From a virus: DNA of 63,449 nt. Made by a program: the position numbers and the translations under genes. The stretch is from positions 1 through 63,449 of IMG/VR virus record IMGVR_UViG_3300009161_000047; one strand, given 5' to 3'. Under the pieces are notes generated by a model. That model saw nothing but the letters and a program-made list of their open reading frames with translations. It did not search any database and was not told where the DNA came from. Positions 1-6,650 of the stretch are shown here, piece after piece. Positions within the stretch are counted from its first letter, which is position 1. Each line of letters opens with the position of its first letter.

Positions 1-432
1 AAGTATGTTGAGATCACAAGTGATAACGATCTGACAAAGATCTTTTATTGTAATTCGGATTTGATTTCAACTCCTTCGAAACGCATTACTATGCCTTCGG
101 AAGACATTACTTTTCAAATATCCGATGACACACTGAAGAAGATTGCAAAGTCTGCATCTATTCTTGGGGTAGATGATCTTAAGATCTATTCTAGTGATAA
201 ATTTATCACTATTGAAGTTCTTGATAAGTCTAATTCATCGACTAATACTTGGGAGACAAAGACTTCTGGTGAATTCAATTCAGAATTTACAGTATTCATG
301 AAGATCTCAAATTTGAAATTGCTTGAAGGTGATTATAAGATCACTATTTCTAACAAGGGTCTATCATGCTTCAAGCATATGACTAATGATGTTCTGTATT
401 ATATTGCTGCTGAAGCTGACTCTAAGTTCTAA
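1..432 (+). CDS. 45: Sliding clamp gp45, C-terminal part (5' truncated by window edge)
   Basis: The frame is open from base 1, so the N-terminus lies outside the window and about 143 codons remain (T4 gp45 has 228). The family forms a trimeric ring that tethers the replicative polymerase to DNA; in T4 it also activates late transcription together with gp33 and gp55. The C-terminal stretch, ending in a 'YYIAAEADSKF'-type segment, resembles the T4 end 'YVVALEAD'. The identification is strengthened by order, since gp44, gp62 and RegA follow exactly as in T4. An intrinsic terminator lies 25 nt after the stop. The TTG at 61 is not a start, because the coding frame continues upstream of it. The start and N-terminal domain cannot be judged here. 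Confidence 0.88.
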   Translation, partial: KYVEITSDNDLTKIFYCNSDLISTPSKRITMPSEDITFQISDDTLKKIAKSASILGVDDLKIYSSDKFITIEVLDKSNSSTNTWETKTSGEFNSEFTVFMKISNLKLLEGDYKITISNKGLSCFKHMTNDVLYYIAAEADSKF

Positions 433-456
433 GAGTAAGACCTAGTTGAAATTGCC

Positions 457-487
457 AGACGGTATAGTGATGATTATACCGTCTTTT
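457..487 (+). terminator. Intrinsic terminator/attenuator after gp45
   Basis: A 10-bp perfect stem (AGACGGTATA at 457-466 pairing with TATACCGTCT at 475-484, 8-nt loop) is followed by a short T run. It separates gp45 from gp44 and probably lowers loader expression relative to the clamp, which is needed in larger amounts. Confidence 0.75.
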
Positions 488-503
488 ACATTATGAGGAT
501 ATT

Positions 504-1448
504 ATGAATCGGAATACACTTTGGACAGAAAAATACAGACCACAGACTATTGATGATTGTGTTCTTACAGAAGATGTTAAGAAAGCATTCAAGAATTTTG
601 TGAAGAACAAAGATATTCCAAATCTTCTGTTAACTGGGAAACCTGGTATGGGAAAGACGACAATCGCAAAAGCAACTTGTAATGAACTTGGTTGCGACGT
701 TATGGTTATCAATGCATCTTCGGATGGTAATATTGATACCCTAAGGAACAAGATTCAAGTATTTGCTTCTTCTATTTCACTTTCTGGTGGTCAGAAGATT
801 GTGATTCTTGATGAAGCAGATTATATGTCATCCGCAGTGCAGCCTGCACTTAGAAACTTCATGGAAGAGTTCTCTAAGAATTGTCGGTTCATTCTGACTT
901 GTAATTACAAGAAGAAGATTATTGAACCACTTATTTCACGATTAACTGTATTTGAATTTTCGATTCCTTCTTCACAGAAATCTAAACTAGCTTCTTTGAT
1001 GATGAAGAGAATTCAAGGTATTCTTGAGAAGGAATCTGTAGAATACGACAAGAAAGTATTAGCAGAAATTATCATGAAATTCTTTCCTGATTTCAGAAAG
1101 ACTATTTCTGAGATTCAACGATATGTTATTTCAAATGGGCGAATTGATGTCGGGGCATTATCTTCTATTCAAGATGTTTCTATTCGTGAACTTATTGCTG
1201 CTCTTCGTGGTAAAGATTTTCCTGGGATGAGAAAGTGGGTAAACGAGAATCTAGATTCAGATGCTAGTTCGATTGTTCGATTAATTTTCGACAACCTTGA
1301 GAATCATTTAGAACCGTCATCTATTCCTACTGCTATTGTTATTCTTGCAGATTATTCTTATAAAGCAGCTTTCGTAGCCGATCAGGAAATTAATATCACA
1401 GCTATGTTTGTGAACATTATGGCAGAATGCTTATTCAAGAGGATCTAA
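504..1448 (+). CDS. 44: Clamp loader ATPase subunit gp44
   Basis: AAA+ ATPase that with gp62 opens and loads the gp45 clamp at primer-template junctions. At 314 aa it is nearly the T4 length (319). Visible motifs are the N-terminal 'LWTEKYRP' box typical of RFC-type loaders, Walker A GKPGMGKT at residues 45-52, Walker B VILDEAD at 100-106 and a sensor/arginine-finger region with S-R at 145-146; the third residue of the usual SRC motif is Leu here. The ATG at 504 is preceded by an AGGA ribosome-binding site. It lies 1 nt before gp62, so the two loader genes are translationally linked. It is cotranscribed with gp62 and regA. Confidence 0.97.
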   Translation: MNRNTLWTEKYRPQTIDDCVLTEDVKKAFKNFVKNKDIPNLLLTGKPGMGKTTIAKATCNELGCDVMVINASSDGNIDTLRNKIQVFASSISLSGGQKIVILDEADYMSSAVQPALRNFMEEFSKNCRFILTCNYKKKIIEPLISRLTVFEFSIPSSQKSKLASLMMKRIQGILEKESVEYDKKVLAEIIMKFFPDFRKTISEIQRYVISNGRIDVGALSSIQDVSIRELIAALRGKDFPGMRKWVNENLDSDASSIVRLIFDNLENHLEPSSIPTAIVILADYSYKAAFVADQEINITAMFVNIMAECLFKRI

Positions 1449-1449
1449 C

Positions 1450-1863
1450 ATGCCCAAACTTGGTGATATTCTAAATTCAATTAATCTCACTAAAGACGCA
1501 GATCTGATTGATGAATACAATAAATCAGATTACGTTCCATTTCTAATTAATAGAGGACTGTCTTTCTATCCAGAAACAATCTTACACGCCAATTTCCTAA
1601 ATTCAAATTGTCATTTAGATCGAATTCTACAATATAAATATTATTTGTCGGCGATCAAGAAGAAGAAAAGATTCTCAAAGTGGTTGAAAAATTGTAAACC
1701 ATCAGAGGATATTTTGATTATATCTAAATATTACAATATATCTGTTAATAAAGTGAAAGAGATATCTGATATGATTACTTCTGAAGATCTGGACAATATG
1801 CGAAAATATCTAGATATTGGTGGATCTAAAGGGTCATCCAAAAAAGGAAACGTTGATGAATGA
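1450..1863 (+). CDS. 62: Clamp loader small subunit gp62
   Basis: Non-ATPase partner of gp44 in the clamp loader. The N-terminal part 'DYVPFLINRGLSFYPETILHA' is the family signature (T4 has DYVPFIVNRGLS). At 137 aa it is shorter than T4 gp62 (187). It starts 1 nt after the gp44 stop, and its last codons overlap the regA start (ATG at 1856), so gp44-gp62-RegA form a tightly coupled unit. A TATAAATA string at 1633-1640 lies inside the gene with no start codon nearby and is probably chance. Confidence 0.93.
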   Translation: MPKLGDILNSINLTKDADLIDEYNKSDYVPFLINRGLSFYPETILHANFLNSNCHLDRILQYKYYLSAIKKKKRFSKWLKNCKPSEDILIISKYYNISVNKVKEISDMITSEDLDNMRKYLDIGGSKGSSKKGNVDE

Positions 1864-2317
1864 CAGAATTACAAATTGGGTTGAGACATTTATAGAAGTC
1901 ATATTAGATAATCAAGAAGCTTTTTTACTTTGTAAAGAAACTCTAACAAGAATTGGAATTTCTTCTAATAAAGATAGAAAATTATATCAATCTTGTCATA
2001 TTTTACATAAGAAGGGAAGATATTATCTTGTCCACTTTAAAGAATTATTTACACTAGATAATAGAGCTTCTGGTCTTGATGAAGAAGATACATCAAGAAG
2101 AAATACTATCGCGAAGTTGCTTCATGAATGGGGTCTCTTTTCTATTATTGGGGCAGAATATGTTGGTGAGGATGTTGAGACTGGAAAGAAGATCTATCGA
2201 TATCCAGAGAAGATGACTGTATTTTGTCCTTTGAATAAAATCAAGATAATCACACATGCTGATAAAGATAACTGGGATTTAGTTTCGAAATATACAATTG
2301 GGAAAAAAATATTTTAA
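1856..2317 (+). CDS. regA: Translational repressor RegA
   Basis: RNA-binding repressor that in T4 blocks the ribosome sites of many early mRNAs, including those of 44, 45 and regA itself. The core 'KETLTRIGISSNKD' then 'LYQSCHILHKKG' then 'YYLVHFKEL' is nearly identical to T4 RegA, and the C-terminal 'W-x-LV-x-KYTIG' is also kept. The protein has 153 residues against 122 in T4, with extra length at the N-terminus and in the C-terminal half. The ATG at 1856 is chosen over an upstream in-frame start because it has a GGA-type site (AAAAAAGGAAA) and puts the conserved core at the family position. It overlaps the end of gp62 by 8 nt. Confidence 0.97.
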   Translation: MNDRITNWVETFIEVILDNQEAFLLCKETLTRIGISSNKDRKLYQSCHILHKKGRYYLVHFKELFTLDNRASGLDEEDTSRRNTIAKLLHEWGLFSIIGAEYVGEDVETGKKIYRYPEKMTVFCPLNKIKIITHADKDNWDLVSKYTIGKKIF

Positions 2318-2335
2318 GGGAGGCTTAAGCCTCCC
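2318..2335. terminator. Bidirectional terminator between regA and the virion block
   Basis: Perfect palindrome GGGAGGC-TTAA-GCCTCCC directly after the regA stop. On + it is followed by T-rich ATCTTATTTTATTTC, and on - by TTAAAATATTTTTTTCC. It therefore serves the convergent replication and structural operons. Confidence 0.88.
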
Positions 2336-2343
2336 ATCTTATT

Positions 2344-3663
2344 TTATTTCGATTTTATCACATACCCAATTTTTCCATCAACACGATCGGTCTTATATCT
2401 TGTTGCAGATTCAATAAAAACATTTGTTACAGCATCACTGGGCCACACGGTGTTAAATTTCTCAAATACAATCTCATCAACCCCAGCTTTTGTTGCTTTC
2501 CTTGCTTGTGTATAAATTTGAATTGTATTTCCGTTTAATAGAATAGAAGCAAATCTACTGAATTTAATAACTTGATTATCTTTATTAATATATTCACAAA
2601 CTGATTTTGCAATACCAGCAAGTACATGATAAAATACTGGTGGTGTTTTACCCGAACCAGGTTTAATCGTATCTCGAAGCTTAATCAGATTTGTTGTTAA
2701 TTTTAGATTCGGATTTCCTTTCAACTTTTCTACTAATTCTTTTTCTGTTTCAGTGAATTCGAATAATTTTTTCTTAGCTAATAGTATTGCAATTTCCAGC
2801 GGCGCAGTTTCTGCACCACTTTCGGCAATAATTTGGCTAATATCGATTGCTAATTTGAAATCTTTGAAAATATCTTTATCTTTGAAATTTTTATATAGAG
2901 TATATAAATTTGTTACACTAGCTGCTGCGGATTTAGCAGCCGAACCAAACTTAGAAGAAATGTTGATTTGCGAAACACCAGAAGTTAGATAAGAATCATA
3001 AAGTCCTTGTGTTACACCCTTCGGAAAATTAATCTTAAACTTTGATAGATCGTCAGTTCCTGTTATCGCTTTAATACCATCTTTAGCATTACCACCATAG
3101 CTTTTTCCGCCTTTGATTAATGCAATAGGTTGTAATATCTCAGCAAAATAATTTGTGATAGCAGTTTCGGATAAATCACCAATAACAACAGATATTGGAT
3201 AATCACCAGCGATCGCTTGTTTGGTTGCTGTATATAGAGGTGAAACCTCACCGAATGCCTTCCCAACTTGTTCTAAAATATTTTCCATTGACAAATTTTC
3301 GAAATTATCTAGAAATTCAGATGGTTTCAAACCAGATTTTTCTTTATCTGTTGCTTTGGATTTATAGTTAAAATAGTTTGGATTTGAATTATCCCATTTA
3401 GTAGTTTTCGGTTTAATATATTTAATAAATCTTACAATTTTACCAGATTCTCCTTTAAAACTAACAACACCTACTCCTGTCAGATTAGATAACGGTTTGT
3501 TGACAGGAGTAGCATCAGAGATATTTCCTGCATCTTTTAGAGTATCAAAAAATTCTACTTTCTGGAATATGAGAGATTTTCCATCTTTATCTACGAAAGT
3601 TTCACCTGTTTTTCGACCGGTTAATCCCTGTGATTCTGTTAAATATTCAATAAAAGATAACAT
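2344..3663 (-). CDS. Candidate capsid-targeted virion protein of unknown function
   Basis: 439 aa, not recognised by function. The first ten residues MLSFIEYLTE fit the T4 internal-protein capsid-targeting pattern: Met, aromatic residues at 4 and 7, and an (I/L)-x-E site for prohead protease gp21 at position 10. The remainder is a mixed Lys-rich globular protein with a small-residue motif 'ISSKFGSAAKSAAAS' near residues 230-245, a string I remember from uncharacterised proteins of marine T4-like phages. The gene is last in the - operon 4443-2344 and starts by TAATG overlap with the stop of the upstream tail-tube-like gene. It may be an internal head protein injected with DNA or another processed head component. 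Function is inferred only from the N-terminus. Confidence 0.7.
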   Translation of the reverse strand: MLSFIEYLTESQGLTGRKTGETFVDKDGKSLIFQKVEFFDTLKDAGNISDATPVNKPLSNLTGVGVVSFKGESGKIVRFIKYIKPKTTKWDNSNPNYFNYKSKATDKEKSGLKPSEFLDNFENLSMENILEQVGKAFGEVSPLYTATKQAIAGDYPISVVIGDLSETAITNYFAEILQPIALIKGGKSYGGNAKDGIKAITGTDDLSKFKINFPKGVTQGLYDSYLTSGVSQINISSKFGSAAKSAAASVTNLYTLYKNFKDKDIFKDFKLAIDISQIIAESGAETAPLEIAILLAKKKLFEFTETEKELVEKLKGNPNLKLTTNLIKLRDTIKPGSGKTPPVFYHVLAGIAKSVCEYINKDNQVIKFSRFASILLNGNTIQIYTQARKATKAGVDEIVFEKFNTVWPSDAVTNVFIESATRYKTDRVDGKIGYVIKSK

Positions 3664-4181
3664 TAAATTGCCTCCAGTTTATAATAGGAATAGTTTAGAG
3701 TAACATCCGTGGTTATTGGTGTAACGTCTGTGACAGATGCATCATACTGCAAGGGCGATAGGGCAGTTGGGTATACGTCAACGAACGTCACTTTTGCAAT
3801 GGGATTTTGTTTGTTTGATAAAATGAACAGTGTAGCATCACTGTATATATTAACCCTGTTTGAATTATTTGGTGAGGATCTTGCAATTGATTTATAGGAA
3901 TCTAGAGATTGTGGGTGTCCGATCCCAAACATCCAGTTATATATTTCGATGTAATTTGCAAGATTTTCTTGAACAATAAAATTCAAGGTAAGTGGATCGA
4001 AAGTTAATTTATCACCTGGTAATCGAAGATCCAATAATGGAGTTGGTTGAATTATTTCCCCAAGAGATACACCAGGGATATTGACACTATAAGACAAATA
4101 TTCAACATTTGGAAATTTGTTAAAAATTAATCGAAAAAGAGCTGGATTTGTTTGATCGAAACTTGCCGGATTAAATGCCAT
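3663..4181 (-). CDS. Tail-tube-fold (gp19-like) virion protein
   Basis: 172 aa. The segments 'VEYLSYSVNIPGVSLGEI' and 'LPGDKLTFDPLTLNFIVQE' followed by 'YIEIYNWMFGIGHP' have the layout of the T4 gp19/gp54 tail-tube superfamily: a strand pair, 'PG-x-x-L-x-F' and an aromatic helix. It could be a tube, tube-initiator or baseplate paralogue. A second member is encoded at 37330-37902. It overlaps the upstream cupin-like gene by 11 nt and the downstream gene by 1 nt, so it belongs to the same late operon. Assignment to a specific T4 gene is not safe. Confidence 0.65.
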   Translation of the reverse strand: MAFNPASFDQTNPALFRLIFNKFPNVEYLSYSVNIPGVSLGEIIQPTPLLDLRLPGDKLTFDPLTLNFIVQENLANYIEIYNWMFGIGHPQSLDSYKSIARSSPNNSNRVNIYSDATLFILSNKQNPIAKVTFVDVYPTALSPLQYDASVTDVTPITTDVTLNYSYYKLEAI

Positions 4182-4443
4182 CTGATTCCTGTATATCTAT
4201 TTTTAGATTTGTAGTTCCTCGCCATAATCTATGATAGACCATTTTAGGAACGATTAGTTCTGTTCCTTTTATTAATTCTACTGGCATGGCATTGTCGAAT
4301 TGAATCATCCATCCTACACCTTCTATAATATTTATCTTTCTATCTTTCTTATCTCTATGCCATATTAATTCTGTAGTTTCGACATCTTTAGAGAATTCTC
4401 TTCTGAAAGAGTTTTCCGTTGTTTTTTGTTGTTTGTATGTCAT
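4171..4443 (-). CDS. Small cupin-like phage protein
   Basis: 90 aa. The pattern 'IWHRDKKDR-x-INIIEGVGWMIQFD' then 'IKGTELIVPKMVYHRLWRG' is that of a single-domain cupin-like fold (H-x-D, G-x-G-W, P-x-x-x-x-H-R). Such proteins are common in marine T4-like phages next to structural genes, but no function is established that I know of. The start has AAGGA 5 nt upstream. It sits between the HAD fusion gene and the tail-tube-like gene in one late operon. An isomerase-like or sugar-binding role is possible but unsupported. Confidence 0.6.
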   Translation of the reverse strand: MTYKQQKTTENSFRREFSKDVETTELIWHRDKKDRKINIIEGVGWMIQFDNAMPVELIKGTELIVPKMVYHRLWRGTTNLKIDIQESDGI

Positions 4444-4448
4444 AATCC

Positions 4449-5573
4449 TTACCAGAAAAATTTACCGCCACCTTTCAGTCCAAGTTGTTTAGTGAAATAT
4501 GGAAGTCTACACGACCAATACCCAGGCTTTGTTTTATCTGTTTTCTCTGCGCAACGATGTCTTGCAGCAAATGATTTTCTAGCAGCAGGATTATTTATCT
4601 TTGCATTTAACCCAGTGGTATCACCAAACTGGACTTTGATTACATTACCTTTATCGTTTTTAACATAGACGTAGAATTTCTTAGATCCACCACGTTTTGG
4701 TGAATTTAATTCTAATTCTTCAGTATCTTCTTCTAGAGGGAGATCCAGAGGAACAGATTGTTCTTTTATCTTAACTATCTTTGCTTCTGGTGTAACCAAA
4801 TTCGCTTCGAATTCTACGTCCGGAAATTCTTTTGACAGTTGTAGAAATTTTGTGAGATTAGATATCGCATCGTCGATTAATCTCACACGAGAATATTTCT
4901 CTGTATTGAGGAATCTTCTTATATATCTTGATTTTTTCTCTGCAGAGGATGCGTCGTCAGTTTCGTTTCCTGCTCTATATATATGAACATCGTTTTCTAT
5001 ATCTATTCCATAACTTGCAAACTTTTTGATAATTGGATTTTTATCATCAAAGTCAGCTCTTGCTGTTAAGATAATGACATCAGATCCAACTCGTTTAGCA
5101 TTAGCTAATATTGCTTTTAATTTAGCTATTAGTGGTCTTATTGGTTGTGATTCTTTTTCAAATTTATTCGCATTTTTAAATTCAGAAAAATCAAAAGATT
5201 CACCTGGCTCCAAAGAATAAGAATTGAATTCTTGATTTGTAAGTGTTTTAATTTTCTTTCCGTCTTTCATTACACCAATAATAGCTGTTGTATGAAATAG
5301 TGTATCATCTATATCAAAAATTGTTAAACCAGATTTAGATTCTTCTGTTATTTCTAGTTCTTCACAATATATCCCAAAAGATCCAATATCAGAATCAAGA
5401 ATCCAGTTTTCTATCTCAGAAAGATTCAATGTATTTCTTACTTTTCGTGCTTCAGCTATAAGATCCATATGCCCTTTCGAACCCCACCGAAAGATACACT
5501 CGTTTAGTGGGATATTCTTGGAAATGTGATAATCTAGCGAATTTTCTGAAATAAAAGTCTTGAATGAGTGCAT
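4449..5573 (-). CDS. HAD-family hydrolase fused to a C-terminal phage domain, with capsid-targeting-like N-terminus
   Basis: 374 aa from the second ATG. The central HAD domain has motif I DIDDT (about residues 87-91), a motif-II-like 'VIILTAR', and later 'RLIDDA' supplying the acidic pair, suggesting a phosphatase. The C-terminal ~80 residues ('KKFYVYVKNDKGNV', 'FGDTTGL', 'ARKSFAARHRC', 'KPGYWSCRLPYF') are a separate Cys-containing module known from T4-like phages. Start choice: the - strand late promoter (5579-5586) places the predicted first transcribed base on the A of the ATG at 5573, not on the ATG at 5579. This yields MHSFKTFISE, a 10-residue capsid-targeting-like leader ending in an (I)-x-E site. 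It may be packaged in the head. Its substrate is unknown. Confidence 0.75.
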   Translation of the reverse strand: MHSFKTFISENSLDYHISKNIPLNECIFRWGSKGHMDLIAEARKVRNTLNLSEIENWILDSDIGSFGIYCEELEITEESKSGLTIFDIDDTLFHTTAIIGVMKDGKKIKTLTNQEFNSYSLEPGESFDFSEFKNANKFEKESQPIRPLIAKLKAILANAKRVGSDVIILTARADFDDKNPIIKKFASYGIDIENDVHIYRAGNETDDASSAEKKSRYIRRFLNTEKYSRVRLIDDAISNLTKFLQLSKEFPDVEFEANLVTPEAKIVKIKEQSVPLDLPLEEDTEELELNSPKRGGSKKFYVYVKNDKGNVIKVQFGDTTGLNAKINNPAARKSFAARHRCAEKTDKTKPGYWSCRLPYFTKQLGLKGGGKFFW

Positions 5574-5578
5574 AGTCA

Positions 5579-5586
5579 TATTTATA
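5579..5586 (-). promoter_or_regulatory. Late promoter for the HAD-fusion operon
   Basis: A perfect TATAAATA on - lies five bases before the ATG at 5573, so the mRNA should begin at the start codon. It overlaps the + strand late promoter 5583-5590 in a TATTTATAAATA palindrome. Confidence 0.82.
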
Positions 5587-5590
5587 AATA
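5583..5590 (+). promoter_or_regulatory. Late promoter for the GIY-YIG-like gene
   Basis: A perfect TATAAATA on + lies six bases before the ATG at 5597, which predicts a leader of about 1 nt. It shares four base pairs with the divergent - strand late promoter. Confidence 0.8.
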
Positions 5591-5596
5591 TTGTTT

Positions 5597-6010
5597 ATGT
5601 GGATCTATCAAGAAAAAGAATTCCTAGAAGCTAGTCCAGACGATTTTGGATTCATTTATTTGATTACTAACAAAATTAATAAAAGGAAATATATTGGTAA
5701 GAAACAATTCTGGTCACATAGAACCAAAAAAGTGAAGGGTAAGAAGAACAAGAAACATTATATTATTGAATCCAATTGGAAAACTTATTGGGGATCTTGT
5801 GAAGAATTAACCGAAGATATCAAAATTTTCACTGAAGAATTCTTTACACGAGAAATAATCAAAATTTGTAAGACAAAAGGCGAATTAACATTCTCTGAAG
5901 TCGAGGCACAAATAAAGATGGACGTGTTAACATCCATCTTTGAAGGATCTAAGACGAGAGAATTCTATAACGGTAATATTATGAATCGATGGTTTGTTAA
6001 ATTAAATTGA
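5597..6010 (+). CDS. GIY-YIG-like small nuclease domain protein
   Basis: 137 aa from the ATG at 5597. 'FGFIYLITNKINKRKYIGKKQFW' carries the F-x-Y ... K-Y-I-G spacing of GIY-YIG nucleases, followed by a basic stretch (RTKKVKGKKNKK) and an aromatic 'WKTYWGSCEEL'. Related stand-alone proteins occur in many T4-like phages and may be homing or junction-type endonucleases. Catalytic Arg and Glu positions are plausible but not certain. It lies alone on + inside a long - strand virion block, with its own late promoter, as expected of an inserted selfish gene. Confidence 0.65.
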   Translation: MWIYQEKEFLEASPDDFGFIYLITNKINKRKYIGKKQFWSHRTKKVKGKKNKKHYIIESNWKTYWGSCEELTEDIKIFTEEFFTREIIKICKTKGELTFSEVEAQIKMDVLTSIFEGSKTREFYNGNIMNRWFVKLN

Positions 6011-6017
6011 AAGGTAT

Positions 6018-6650
6018 TTAAGAAACTCTTAAAATGTTGACCAACATATAAAAACTGGGGAGACCTGGATACGTAGATGTAGATCCAGTATGACGGATGT
6101 CTATAATATTTGATCCGCTACTCAATGAAATTGTACTCAATTTATCTTTATTGATTGTTTGATTAACTCCTGCAATATTACTGTCAGCAGTTATATATAT
6201 ATTATTCGCATAAAGATAATAAGTAACAGTATTCTCGGACGAGCCTCCACTTACAGGATAAAAAGCACCAATTTTATATGTCCCAGCAGGAATATTCGAT
6301 ATTACATATCTATGTTCCCTTCCCGCCGCATAATTATTTCCATTTTCATCTGTTCCGTATCCAGTAGAATTATTTAAATTTAATGAGAATATTTTACCAA
6401 TACTATTGAATATTGTTGAACCATTAGTATTAGTTGAAATCTTAGTAGAGAGATTAAAATAATCTGAATTAGGTTGTACTGTATCATCAAATGTACTTGG
6501 TGTCACGAATGCTTGGTTGTAAAAAAATTTCAATGATCTCTGGGTACTCGCAGGTCTGGTAAGTAAGAATGGTTTAACAACTGAAGCAGACGCTCGTGTA
6601 AATGTTACAACATCAAAAAGTGAAATTTGTCCACTAGACTGTAGTGCCAT
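6018..6650 (-). CDS. Putative fibre tip/adhesin or fibre-associated protein
   Basis: 210 aa. It begins MALQSSGQISLFDV, an N-terminal motif typical of phage tail-fibre and minor virion proteins. The rest is Ser/Thr/Asn-rich beta-structure ('GTYKIGAFYPVSGGSSENTVTYYLYANN') like a carbohydrate-binding jelly-roll. It overlaps the 3' end of the giant fibre gene by 17 nt, so the two are coupled and the protein probably assembles on that fibre. A receptor-binding role is inferred from position and composition. Confidence 0.6.
   Translation of the reverse strand: MALQSSGQISLFDVVTFTRASASVVKPFLLTRPASTQRSLKFFYNQAFVTPSTFDDTVQPNSDYFNLSTKISTNTNGSTIFNSIGKIFSLNLNNSTGYGTDENGNNYAAGREHRYVISNIPAGTYKIGAFYPVSGGSSENTVTYYLYANNIYITADSNIAGVNQTINKDKLSTISLSSGSNIIDIRHTGSTSTYPGLPSFYMLVNILRVS

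Noticed and set aside
1633-1640. TATAAATA inside gp62 (also 12479-12486 in the fibre and 26773-26780 in the gp7-like gene)
   Set aside because: No start codon or gene boundary follows at a useful distance; expected by chance in AT-rich DNA. Not counted as late promoters.
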